Source: Pelagihabitans pacificus (lineage in GTDB: Bacteria; Bacteroidota; Bacteroidia; Flavobacteriales; Flavobacteriaceae). Taken from it: 64,000 nt of DNA. This document shows positions 1-8,719 of this stretch, in pieces (within the stretch, counting starts at the first letter, position 1; the number at the start of each line of letters is the position of its first letter). Under the pieces are notes generated by a model, which saw only the letters and a program-made list of their open reading frames with translations, was not told where the DNA came from and did no database searches. The DNA is taken from positions 372,001 to 436,000 of the forward strand of contig NZ_VIKU02000001.1 of the NCBI RefSeq assembly GCF_009371985.2. Direction: 5' to 3'. The translations under genes and the position numbers were made by a program.

Positions 1-1
1 C

Positions 2-3000
2 CCCATTACCGGCAGGAATGTGAATAAAACGCCCCTCACCCTATTGGATGCCGTACTCGACATTATTCCTATCGGGGGCACGATGGTAAAATGGGTATTG
101 GACTATTTTGAGGCGATCAATCCCGTTGCCAATTGGCTATTTGAGTCCGTTGCAAGATTCACCAACCTCATTGCCAATGTCGAGACCCGGTTCGAGAATT
201 TCTGGAACCGGTTGAGTATCGACGATGTGGGCAATCCAGAGCGGGTGATGAACGATGTGGCCGACCTGTTCCGATCAATTGTCACCGACATCGTTGACTT
301 CGTCGCGGATGTTGGTGGTGATTTCCTCTCCATGGTCACAGACATTGCGATCAGTACCATGGCCACCATTGTCAAGGAGTTTTTCCCGGATGCCTGGGAT
401 TTGTTGACCGTCTTGTTAGGGGAAGACCCCGTAACCAAGGAACCGGTAGATCGTAACGGAACCAATATTCTAAATGCCGGTTTAAAGGCACTTGGGGATC
501 GCGGCACCCAGATCAAAGGGCAAATGGAAGAGAACGGCATCTTTGCCGAATGTGCCGCTTGGATCGATCGAGGCATTGATCTCGCGCTTTCCTTGATTTC
601 CGATGTGGGCAACATCTTTGACGTACTTTGGGATGCCTTGACATTTGAGTCGCTCTTCCATCCTGTACAGACCTTCAATGAAATTGCACAGGCCTTCTTG
701 ACTCCTATCGCGCGCATCACCTCGTTTATCACGGATGCCATGATACAGTTGCTGGCCATTCTAAGGGATGCCCTGCTGAGCAGGCTAAGTGCCTTTGCAA
801 GGGAACAACGGGGTTACTTCCTCATCACCGTATTGATTGGTATGGATCCGTTTACTAGACAAGATGTTCCGCGTAACACAGAAAACATCATACACGGTTT
901 CTTTAGTTTGATGGAAGGTGGGGAAGCCCAGTTCCAGCAGCTAAAAGAAAGTGGGAAAATCGATCAGATGACTCAAAAAATCGAACGGGCCGTCAACCAG
1001 CTCAATTTCACTTTGGAGTATATACTGGGGCTCTTTACCAGTTTATGGGAATCGTTGGATTGGAACGACTTCCTGAATCCGTTGGAAGTGTTTAGAAGAA
1101 TCGTTGCCACCTTCGGCGATCCGGTCATCCGATTGGTGCGGTTCATAGTGACCGTTGTTCAAATAGCGGTCGAAATCTTGTTGATCGCAATGAACTTCCC
1201 CTTCGAGACGGTGAACAATATCATTCAACGTTCTCTGGAGGCCTTCGGTAATATCAAGCGAGATCCTATCGGCTTCCTCAAAAATATCCTGAGGGGTATC
1301 AAGCAGGGCTTCACCCAGTTTTTCGATAATATCCTCACCCACCTCATGAGCGGCCTGGCCACTTGGTTGTTTGGTTCTCTGGGTGAATTGGGCATACAAA
1401 TGCCACCAGACCTCAGCTTCCGAAGTATCCTGAACCTCATTATGCAGATCCTGGGTATTAGTGTGGATCGAATTATGGAACGGGTCTGGTTAAAACTAAC
1501 CGAACAGATCGGGGCCGAAAAAGTAGCCAAAATCAGGGGTGCCGTTGATAAATTAACAGGTATCTGGACGTTCATCAAGGATGTCATCGATCGGGGTCCG
1601 ATTGCCATTTGGGAGTACGTACAGGAGAAGTTGAGCGAGCTGTGGAACATGGTGCTCGATGCCGCCAAAAATTGGATTATGACCCGAATCATCGCCAGTG
1701 TCACTACCAAATTGCTGAGTATGTTGGATCCAACGGGCATTATGGCCGTCATCAATAGTGTCATCGCTATCTATAGGGCTATTCAATCCTTTATCGAACA
1801 GCTCAGAGCCATGTTGGAAATCTTGAATTCGTTCGTCAACGGTATTGCGGAGATTGCTGCTGGTAACGTGAGTGCCGCGGCCAATTTCTTGGAAGGGGCC
1901 ATGGCACGTGGCATTCCTGTAATGATTGGTTTCCTGGCCAACCAAGTCGGTCTGGGCGGTATCGGCAGAAGACTTGCGGAAATCATCGGAAATATCCGCG
2001 AGAAAATTACCGAGGGCATCGATTGGCTGGTGACCAAAGCACTACGGATCGGAAGGCCCATCATTGACGGAGTGTTACGGGTCATCGAGTTTGGGGAAGG
2101 AGTGGTCGAACGTGGTCGGGAAGCGGTACGGGGTGCAGCTGATGCCGTATTGGGTTGGTTGGGATTACGGAAAACATTTACTGCTGAAGGTGAGTCTCAT
2201 AGCATTTTCTTCAAAGGAAGTGAATCATCCGCCCAACTTTGGGTTGCCAGCGAAGAAATGCCATTCCCAACGTTACTTGCAAATAAGCAAACAGAAATAT
2301 CGGCGATTACCAACCCTAGCACACAAACAACAAAACAAAATGCCCATAACAACGCTTCAAGAATATATTCCCAAGAAATAATGACAATAAAAACCTCGCT
2401 ATCATCTGAAACAGATCAAGAAAGAAAGAGCACTTTGCAAACGCAATTCAATGCAAAATTTGATGAGATTGTTCCACACTTGGTTGTTTTAGGGGTTGGC
2501 TCGTCCCGAGGTCCCAGACCGGCAACCGTGGTGAGGATGGGATCCTCTGGCGGTAAAGCATCATGGGTTGAAGCGGATCCACTTACAAAAAATGGAAGTA
2601 GCAAACCACCAAGGCCTACCGCGAATCCTGATGGTTGGACAACACATATAATGACAATACCGGACTATGATAATTATTATGTAAAGCTTCACCTGGTGCA
2701 CTCTGAATTAGGAGGACCAGGTAATGATACCGGAAATCTTACTCCAGGTAAAAAAACCGAAAATACCAATATGGTAAATCAGGCAGAGAGCAATGCAATT
2801 AATCTTGTACATAACGAAAACAGAGTACTTTGGTACAGGGGGGAAATAACTGGATATCGTTCGGAGCCAGGTTTCACTGATTTCGCAGAGGGTATTAGGG
2901 TAAGTTATGGCTTTAAGGAAAAGAATGACATAAATGAGTGGGTAAGAGTAGGCGATGTTATTTATGATAATGTCTTCCCAGTGTCAAAACCGGACCCCCC

Positions 3001-3256
3001 TGGAACCAGGGACCCCGTACCCTCAATCAACACGATGTCACTTCACTATTGGATTGATGAGCTCCAACTAATTCCTGGTAGACCAAATCGAAGGGACTTT
3101 TTGGAACTTTTAAACGCCAAAAATAGAAGAGGCGGATATGATAGTTGGAATGATTTTAAAACAAGCCCGGAATTTTTAGCCTTACAAGTGAAGTATCCCA
3201 ATATTGAAGATTGGTTTCTTCAGGCTATTCGCTTAGGCATGCTAAGAAATATTTAA
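2..3256 (+). CDS. eCIS-associated giant helical protein with C-terminal toxin module (5' end outside window)
   Basis: The reading frame is open from the first bases of the window, so the N-terminus, where an eCIS core (DUF4157) domain would be expected, lies outside it; the GTG at 20 is unlikely to be the true start. To about nt 2170 the protein is a long series of amphipathic and hydrophobic helices rich in I/L/F/W/D with recurring VLxGxDP motifs (nt 410 and 830). This is the pattern of the large DUF4157-linked proteins of extracellular contractile injection loci. After about nt 2190 base composition becomes AT-richer and the protein turns polar. Near nt 2680-2790 an H-x6-LGGPG...NLTP...N..NQAE pattern resembles non-specific DNA/RNA endonuclease toxin domains. 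The closing 75 residues form a separate helical piece. A candidate immunity gene starts 9 bp downstream. Cargo-toxin role is inferred; the nuclease call is tentative. Confidence 0.7.
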   Translation, partial: PITGRNVNKTPLTLLDAVLDIIPIGGTMVKWVLDYFEAINPVANWLFESVARFTNLIANVETRFENFWNRLSIDDVGNPERVMNDVADLFRSIVTDIVDFVADVGGDFLSMVTDIAISTMATIVKEFFPDAWDLLTVLLGEDPVTKEPVDRNGTNILNAGLKALGDRGTQIKGQMEENGIFAECAAWIDRGIDLALSLISDVGNIFDVLWDALTFESLFHPVQTFNEIAQAFLTPIARITSFITDAMIQLLAILRDALLSRLSAFAREQRGYFLITVLIGMDPFTRQDVPRNTENIIHGFFSLMEGGEAQFQQLKESGKIDQMTQKIERAVNQLNFTLEYILGLFTSLWESLDWNDFLNPLEVFRRIVATFGDPVIRLVRFIVTVVQIAVEILLIAMNFPFETVNNIIQRSLEAFGNIKRDPIGFLKNILRGIKQGFTQFFDNILTHLMSGLATWLFGSLGELGIQMPPDLSFRSILNLIMQILGISVDRIMERVWLKLTEQIGAEKVAKIRGAVDKLTGIWTFIKDVIDRGPIAIWEYVQEKLSELWNMVLDAAKNWIMTRIIASVTTKLLSMLDPTGIMAVINSVIAIYRAIQSFIEQLRAMLEILNSFVNGIAEIAAGNVSAAANFLEGAMARGIPVMIGFLANQVGLGGIGRRLAEIIGNIREKITEGIDWLVTKALRIGRPIIDGVLRVIEFGEGVVERGREAVRGAADAVLGWLGLRKTFTAEGESHSIFFKGSESSAQLWVASEEMPFPTLLANKQTEISAITNPSTQTTKQNAHNNASRIYSQEIMTIKTSLSSETDQERKSTLQTQFNAKFDEIVPHLVVLGVGSSRGPRPATVVRMGSSGGKASWVEADPLTKNGSSKPPRPTANPDGWTTHIMTIPDYDNYYVKLHLVHSELGGPGNDTGNLTPGKKTENTNMVNQAESNAINLVHNENRVLWYRGEITGYRSEPGFTDFAEGIRVSYGFKEKNDINEWVRVGDVIYDNVFPVSKPDPPGTRDPVPSINTMSLHYWIDELQLIPGRPNRRDFLELLNAKNRRGGYDSWNDFKTSPEFLALQVKYPNIEDWFLQAIRLGMLRNI

Positions 3257-3265
3257 TAATTAACA

Positions 3266-3952
3266 ATGATAAAAGATAAATTAATCAGTCTCTGTCGCTC
3301 ACTAGAATCGGAAAAACTTGAAGAGGTTTATATTGATATAGGCAATCCTATAAAGGGCTATCAATTTAGTGATTTTGAATACGAATATGCCGTTACAGTC
3401 CATGACAAGGTCAAATCGATTTATACCGTCTTTAATGGCCTTAGAATTAAGTGGCAATTTCATTCAAAGAACATTGAAACAAAATTTGATTACCTGGAAG
3501 GAAACATCCAACTTCTTAATTTTAGGGATATGATGATCGGTTACGACGGTAGAGCATGGAAAAATGAAATTTGGTCTGACAAAACAGAGGAAACCGAATT
3601 AAAGTTTTTTCAACGGCTTAAACCATTTGATTACTTCGGAACTGATACCGTTAGATGCGTATGCTTGGAAATGACTGAGGATCGAATATTAACTCCAGAT
3701 TTATGGCTTTTCAATTTAGGTCATGTTCCATTGAGAATGGAAATTCAAATTGATGAATATATAGGATTGCTCGAAAAAACCAAAGGTATTTGGGGTTGGC
3801 AGTATTTCTATACAAAAATTGATTTATCAGACAAAAAGAATAGTGCAATCAGGGAAAACTGTGAATTCATTATTAATTCATACCCCAAAGTATTTGATGA
3901 TAAATTTGAAAACGAACTGGAGTCTCTTTTTCAAAAGTTAGTATCATACTAA
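3266..3952 (+). CDS. Putative SUKH/SMI1-KNR4-like immunity protein
   Basis: A 228-residue soluble protein with no signal peptide or membrane segment. It starts 9 bp after the toxin-bearing gene and shares its AT-rich composition. The alpha/beta layout, a FNG motif near residue 55, a late acidic-hydrophobic block (PDLWLFNLGH) and an ending containing GWQYFY are reminiscent of SMI1/KNR4 (SUKH) immunity proteins, which bind and neutralise polymorphic toxins, often nucleases. Position directly behind a C-terminal toxin module is the strongest argument. The family assignment comes from pattern only; it could be another immunity fold. Confidence 0.5.
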   Translation: MIKDKLISLCRSLESEKLEEVYIDIGNPIKGYQFSDFEYEYAVTVHDKVKSIYTVFNGLRIKWQFHSKNIETKFDYLEGNIQLLNFRDMMIGYDGRAWKNEIWSDKTEETELKFFQRLKPFDYFGTDTVRCVCLEMTEDRILTPDLWLFNLGHVPLRMEIQIDEYIGLLEKTKGIWGWQYFYTKIDLSDKKNSAIRENCEFIINSYPKVFDDKFENELESLFQKLVSY

Positions 3953-4076
3953 TGTTCATTACTCAAATGATAAACTCAATTTGAAAGTCGAACTTAAGCA
4001 CTGTGAGTTTATAGGATTAATGATAGCACTTAAAAGTATTGTTACCAAACTAAAAAAAGCAATCAATAATAAGTAA
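3953..4076 (+). other. Short open fragment, possible decayed immunity-gene tail
   Basis: Between the candidate immunity gene and the DUF4157 gene lies a roughly 44-codon open frame ending at the TAA at 4074-4076. Its only internal ATG is at 4020, giving 18 codons. The translation ends in a plausible amphipathic, lysine-rich helix (KSIVTKLKKAINNK). It has no good start and may be the tail of a lost second immunity gene or simply AT-rich noise. Confidence 0.2.
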
Positions 4077-4086
4077 TAACGAAACC

Positions 4087-5232
4087 ATGAAAAAAAAAAC
4101 ACCAAAACGTAGACGTAGGGTCAAAAAACAACAGCCCTCCCAAAAGAAACCACAAAACGAGCAGTTCTTTGAAGCGGCCGTTCAGCGCAAATGTGAAAAA
4201 TGTGGGGATGAGGAAAAGAAAGGAGTGCAGAAAAAGTCAGATGGGCAATCGAACGCGAAGGCCAAAAGCTTTTTTGGGCCCTACATGAACAACATTAATG
4301 GCAAAGGAACCGCATTGTCCAAACAAAACCGGGCTTTCTTCGAAGGAAGGATGAACGATAACTTTGGAGCGGTTCGCTTGCACCAGGACCAAGAAGCCTC
4401 CAGTGCCGCCAAGGAAATAGGCGCCAAGGCCTTTACCTGGCAAAACCATATCGTGGTTAACAAACAGTACTTCGAAGAAGGGAGTGTGGAGTCCAAACAA
4501 CTATTGGCCCATGAATTGAAACACGTACAGCAGCAGAAAAACGGGAGGCATATAATCCAAATGATGCCCGAAGAAGATGCTGGGGAGCCCACCAAGGAAG
4601 AAGGTATGCAACAGGCTCCTGTAGAGGATACGGCAGTGATGGAAAAAGAAGCCGAACAGGAAGAGCAGCTGATGATGACCCCGGAAAGCCTGCCCGATTT
4701 TCAAACCTTTGGTACACCCTTCTCCAAAACCGCCTTTGCCAACTCGGTAACCTTCGAAGGCCGTACGGATGCGACTTTTAACGGCGGCATCGGATCGACC
4801 CGTAATCTGACCCGGACCCCATCCGAAGACTGTGTTGGTTGTGCGGAAAACGATTGCTTTCACTATACGGGGCAACTACAAATCAATTATAGCGTCACCA
4901 CCTCCGTGTCGCTACCGGATGTTCCGGAGGGATTGACCGACTGCCAACACGAACGGGTGAGAAACGCCATCGACAATGTTATAGCGCCACACGAACAAGA
5001 CCATGTCACGGCTTTTAACCAATACAATGGCACCGTGACCCTGCCAATTAACTATACGGGCTGTAGCGCCGGAATACAGGAATACGTTCAGGGCCTTCAT
5101 GACGCCGATGCCGCCACAAGGCGCGCGAGTGCCCAAGCCGCAAGTGATGCGTTGGACCCCTTTCATGTTTCGGTCGATTTGGATTGTGAGGATGAACCGG
5201 CTGCTGTCCCCTCCCCGGAGGCACCTGAATAA
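4087..5232 (+). CDS. DUF4157 (eCIS core domain) protein with second C-terminal HExxH domain
   Basis: This 381-residue protein starts with a very basic, lysine/arginine-rich stretch and a CxxC pair (C36, C39). The DUF4157 core spans about residues 60-155: FFEGRMNDNFGAVRLHQD, then the zinc-protease-like HELKH at 142-146. A Glu-rich linker follows. The C-terminal part (about 200-370) has several cysteines and a second HExxH motif, HEQDH at 302-306, in a setting resembling DUF922-type putative proteases. DUF4157 proteins are markers of eCIS loci, where they accompany or load cargo. No signal peptide is seen. Neither protease activity is proven; two HExxH sites in one short protein is unusual. Confidence 0.75.
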   Translation: MKKKTPKRRRRVKKQQPSQKKPQNEQFFEAAVQRKCEKCGDEEKKGVQKKSDGQSNAKAKSFFGPYMNNINGKGTALSKQNRAFFEGRMNDNFGAVRLHQDQEASSAAKEIGAKAFTWQNHIVVNKQYFEEGSVESKQLLAHELKHVQQQKNGRHIIQMMPEEDAGEPTKEEGMQQAPVEDTAVMEKEAEQEEQLMMTPESLPDFQTFGTPFSKTAFANSVTFEGRTDATFNGGIGSTRNLTRTPSEDCVGCAENDCFHYTGQLQINYSVTTSVSLPDVPEGLTDCQHERVRNAIDNVIAPHEQDHVTAFNQYNGTVTLPINYTGCSAGIQEYVQGLHDADAATRRASAQAASDALDPFHVSVDLDCEDEPAAVPSPEAPE

Positions 5233-5250
5233 AAGCGTCAAACCGCTTTT
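5231..5250 (+). terminator. Weak hairpin after the DUF4157 gene
   Basis: Seven-base arms AAAAGCG and CGCTTTT are separated by six bases immediately after the stop codon. The tail is short, so termination is probably partial and the downstream ATPase may be co-transcribed. Confidence 0.35.
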
Positions 5251-5355
5251 GTAAGTCTCGAATATGTAGTATCTTAACTACAAAATCTTCCCCTAAACTC
5301 TGTTCTAATACAGATAAAATGCGTTCCCCCATAATAGTTCAAAAGCTGAAGAGTT

Positions 5356-6717
5356 ATGCATCCCATAGAGCGCACCATGAAAATTGTCGGCAAGGATTCC
5401 GACAATTTTACCCAATCCATAGAGCAGTTCGGTAATCTGATCCTAAATCGTATCACCGCCGATCAAAACCAAAGTCCATTTGTCCTGTCCGATTATGACA
5501 CCTCCAAATTTGGCCTCGATCTTGATAAAATATTGCAATTACAAACGTCTTTTTCTTTTGAGGAGAAATTGATCTTGTTATTGTCAATCATTCCTTATGT
5601 AAAGCCAGGTTTTTTGGAAGAGGTCATGGCAAAGGCCTTGCCCCATGGTGGGGAGTACATCGTATTTGGAGGAATCAAAGGACAGCAGCACCGGGGTATT
5701 TTACCAACTGGGGAAACGGCCCTTTATGTTTTGGCCGGGACCGATATCAAAGAGCGATTACGGTATCAAAAACTCTTTAGTAGTGATGCTTTGTTTGCCA
5801 CCTACGGATTATTACAGGTAGAAGGCGCCCCCCATGGGGAACCGTCCATGAGCGGTCGACTGGTTCCCGATCCCGATTGGTTGGAAAGGATACTGCTCGG
5901 AAAGGAAGCTGCCCCGGCCTATAGCGTAGCGTTTCCGGCGCGAAAGATCACCACCGCCATGGAGTGGGAAGATCTTGTGTTGCATCCACAGACCGCAGAA
6001 AACATCAATGATATCCAACTCTGGGTCGCACATCATCAAAATGTGTTGAAAGATCCTATTTTCGGAAGAAGGATCAAACCGGGATATCGGGTGCTTTTCT
6101 ACGGAAAGGCGGGAACAGGCAAAACCTTGACAGCTTCCCTACTCGGTAAGAAGTTCGGGATACCGGTGTACCGAATCGATCTGTCACAAGTGGTATCGAA
6201 ATACATTGGGGAAACCGAAAAACACATCGAATTGGTATTCAATAGAGCGGAGCGTAAGAATTGGATCCTATTTTTTGATGAGGCGGATGCGCTTTTTGGA
6301 AAACGAACCAACGTGCAAAGCTCCAACGACAAATTTGCCAATCAGGAGGTCTCCTATCTGCTGCAGCGTATTGAAGATTTTCAGGGTCTGTTAATACTGG
6401 CCTCCAACTTCAAAAACAATATTGACGACGCCTTCCTAAGGCGGTTTCACAATGTCATCCATTTTCCATTGCCCGGTGTTAAGGAACGCTTTAAGCTATG
6501 GACACAGAGTACCCCATCGAACATGAAGGCGCATGCCGATATCGATTGGAAAATAATCGCTGAAAAGTACGATATAACGGGAGCCGAAATCGTGAACGTG
6601 ATGTACTATGCCACCTTAAGGGCCTATGCAAGAAAGAAGTATGTCCTGATCAAGGAGGATATTTTGGAGGGAATCAAGAAAGAGCTTAAAAAACAGGATA
6701 AGACCTTTACCTATTGA
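5356..6717 (+). CDS. eCIS-type AAA+ ATPase
   Basis: The 453-residue protein has an N-terminal region of about 190 residues without an obvious motif, then a classical AAA+ module. Walker A GKAGTGKT lies at residues 250-257, Walker B FFDEADALF has D308/E309, a sensor-1 Asn sits at 351 (LILASN), and an FLRRF arginine motif lies at 360-364. This architecture matches the single AAA ATPase conserved in contractile injection loci (Afp15-like), proposed to act in assembly or recycling of the particle. The DUF4157 neighbour upstream fits. The structural eCIS genes would have to lie left of the window. Confidence 0.82.
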   Translation: MHPIERTMKIVGKDSDNFTQSIEQFGNLILNRITADQNQSPFVLSDYDTSKFGLDLDKILQLQTSFSFEEKLILLLSIIPYVKPGFLEEVMAKALPHGGEYIVFGGIKGQQHRGILPTGETALYVLAGTDIKERLRYQKLFSSDALFATYGLLQVEGAPHGEPSMSGRLVPDPDWLERILLGKEAAPAYSVAFPARKITTAMEWEDLVLHPQTAENINDIQLWVAHHQNVLKDPIFGRRIKPGYRVLFYGKAGTGKTLTASLLGKKFGIPVYRIDLSQVVSKYIGETEKHIELVFNRAERKNWILFFDEADALFGKRTNVQSSNDKFANQEVSYLLQRIEDFQGLLILASNFKNNIDDAFLRRFHNVIHFPLPGVKERFKLWTQSTPSNMKAHADIDWKIIAEKYDITGAEIVNVMYYATLRAYARKKYVLIKEDILEGIKKELKKQDKTFTY

Positions 6718-6833
6718 GATAAAAAATTTCGATGGCGGTTCATCATAGGGTAGGAATATTATATAAGAATCCTTAAGGAATTTGTGGTCAACCTTTGATA
6801 GCAAAACAGGTCGAGCTAGAAAAACTAAAGAAC

Positions 6834-7361
6834 ATGAAAGCCAAAACGAGTGAAAATTCACAAAAGGGGAATACCTCCGAACTACTTCAAAAATGGCAAT
6901 ATGCCATTCGTATCTGTCATAAGGCCCATATACGATCAGCCGCGCACATGAACCGGCGGCACCGGGTATTGGGCATTGTGGTGGTTATCCTATCCACCAT
7001 CGTGGGAACCAGTGTTTTTGCAACCCTGGATAGTTCACCCAAAACCTGGGTGAAAATACTTGTGGGGTTCCTTTCGGTAGCCGCCGCCGTTTTCGCGGGT
7101 CTTCAGACTTTTTTAAATTATAGTGAGAAAGAAGAAATGCACAGGGTGGCCTCCCAAAAATATGGGGCATTGCGTCGGGAAATAGAAGAATTTTTGGTCC
7201 TTCCGAAAGGTATGAACGACAATCCTGAGGACTTTCTAATAAATATTCGTTCCAGATGGGATGCCATTGACAATGACAGTCCAAGTCTGTCCCAAAAGCT
7301 ATATGATAAGATTGCAAAGGGTATTAGGACGGAATCGCTTCGAAGGGAGAAAAACAATTAG
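6834..7361 (+). CDS. SLATT-domain two-TM membrane protein
   Basis: A 175-residue protein using the ATG at 6834; an in-frame TTG 39 bases upstream is the alternative. The order is characteristic of SLATT proteins: a helix containing HKAHIRSAAHM, TM1 (about 46-64), a short loop, TM2 (about 72-94), then YSEKEEMHRVASQKYGALRREIEE. SLATT domains are predicted pore-forming or membrane-perturbing effectors linked to nucleotide-signalling (SMODS/SLOG) conflict systems. Here no nucleotidyltransferase or SLOG partner is next to it, so its activator is unclear. It sits between an eCIS ATPase and the MBL/trypsin-CHAT operon. Confidence 0.72.
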   Translation: MKAKTSENSQKGNTSELLQKWQYAIRICHKAHIRSAAHMNRRHRVLGIVVVILSTIVGTSVFATLDSSPKTWVKILVGFLSVAAAVFAGLQTFLNYSEKEEMHRVASQKYGALRREIEEFLVLPKGMNDNPEDFLINIRSRWDAIDNDSPSLSQKLYDKIAKGIRTESLRREKNN

Positions 7362-7387
7362 AATCCGGATGGCCCGACTTTGTAAGA

Positions 7388-7477
7388 ATGGCGTATGGAA
7401 GACTCCCTACAATCGGTATCCAGAACATCCTAACGATTATCGCTTTGCTATTTGATGCCTTAAAAAAAGATTTGTAA
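7388..7477 (+). CDS. Possible 29-residue small protein
   Basis: A short ATG-initiated frame 26 bases after the SLATT gene encodes a peptide with a hydrophobic core (IQNILTIIALLF) and a charged end (DALKKDL). The same frame stays open upstream into the end of the SLATT gene, so it could also be the tail of a decayed overlapping gene. No family is recognised. Confidence 0.25.
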   Translation: MAYGRLPTIGIQNILTIIALLFDALKKDL

Positions 7478-7651
7478 ATTATGATACCCAAACGCAATGA
7501 GTACATAGAAGCCCGTTGCTGCAAACGATTACAGACGGTTTGTTGGCCTTGTACGTAACATATAGATCAAAAACCGTAACCGCATGCTATAAGTCTTCCC
7601 CCAAAAATTTGAGTTCAAATAAAAAGAATTCATCATGTAGCAAAGTCCGAC

Positions 7652-8719
7652 ATGAAAATTAGATTCTTGAAAGCCTTTAAAGGCGATTCCATTCTGATTA
7701 CTGTCAATACGGACATGGGGCCGAGGAACATTCTCGTGGATGGAGGCGAGGGCGCCACCTATAAAAAAGATATAGGGCCGGTGGGAATTCCCGAATATGG
7801 GGAACTGAAGACAATAACCGAGAACTTAAGAAACCAAAAACAGAAAATCGACCTGCTTATCTTAACTCATATTGATGATGATCATATCGGCGGTATCTTG
7901 AAATGGCTTGCAGAAGACGAGGGAGCCCATGAATTGATTCGTGAGATTTGGTTCAATTCGGGCAGAATGATTGCACGCTCCTTGGGAATATTGGAAAACA
8001 AAGACCTGGAAAACAGGATAGATACTGATGAGTCTACCGATACCAGCGTTGCACAAGGGATTAAGTTCGGAAAATACATCAAGGCCCATGGCATCAAATG
8101 GCACGAACAGCCAATTTTACAAGGACAGGAATTAAAGCGATATGGACTCACATTTAAAATCATATCCCCGGAAATCGGACACCTCAAACGGCTATTGAAA
8201 GAATGGAAGAAAAAGGAACCGGACTTGGATACTGCGGCTAAATCACACGACTATGCAATGTCGTTAAGAGACCATGTCAAGAACGATGTGTTTGAAAAGG
8301 ATAGAAGTATACCGAACGCCAGTTCCATAGCTTTCATAATGCAATGGAAAGATAAAAACTTTTTGTTTCTAGCCGATGCGTATTCCTCGGTCGTTGAAGA
8401 TGGTTTGAAGGTATTCACCGCTGAAGAAAAATTAAAGTACGAATTAGTGAAATTGGCCCATCACGGCAGTGCTGGAAATATGAGTGCCGATTTAATTGAT
8501 AAAATCGACTGTCAAAATTTTGTCATCAGTACCAATGGAGACCGACACTATCATCCACATAAGAGGTTGTTGGCACGTTTAATAGATTTAAAACCGAACA
8601 GCAACCTATATTTTAACTATTATAAGAAAGGATCGAAGCCCGAAATATTCTCAAAGTACGATTATCAAGAGTATCCATTCAATGTCTTCGAAATTGAAAA
8701 AGAATTTGAATTTGTATGA
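7652..8719 (+). CDS. ComEC-like metallo-beta-lactamase-fold protein (conflict operon gene 1)
   Basis: A 355-residue MBL-fold hydrolase without signal peptide or membrane segments. The metal motif reads T-H73-I-D75-D-D77-H78, with Asp where most families have the second His, and a later LAHHGS motif (H270/H271) is typical of ComEC/Rec2-like MBL domains. Its stop overlaps the next start in ATGA, so translation is coupled to the trypsin-CHAT gene. Soluble MBL proteins of this type recur in bacterial conflict loci with trypsin-like and CHAT partners. Substrate is unknown; a nuclease or phosphodiesterase role is inferred from the fold. Confidence 0.8.
   Translation: MKIRFLKAFKGDSILITVNTDMGPRNILVDGGEGATYKKDIGPVGIPEYGELKTITENLRNQKQKIDLLILTHIDDDHIGGILKWLAEDEGAHELIREIWFNSGRMIARSLGILENKDLENRIDTDESTDTSVAQGIKFGKYIKAHGIKWHEQPILQGQELKRYGLTFKIISPEIGHLKRLLKEWKKKEPDLDTAAKSHDYAMSLRDHVKNDVFEKDRSIPNASSIAFIMQWKDKNFLFLADAYSSVVEDGLKVFTAEEKLKYELVKLAHHGSAGNMSADLIDKIDCQNFVISTNGDRHYHPHKRLLARLIDLKPNSNLYFNYYKKGSKPEIFSKYDYQEYPFNVFEIEKEFEFV

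Noticed and set aside
103-2085. Long minus-strand frames opposite the giant helical gene
   Set aside because: They are shadows of a single continuous plus-strand coding region with consistent helical protein sequence; their translations are low-complexity and lack family motifs.
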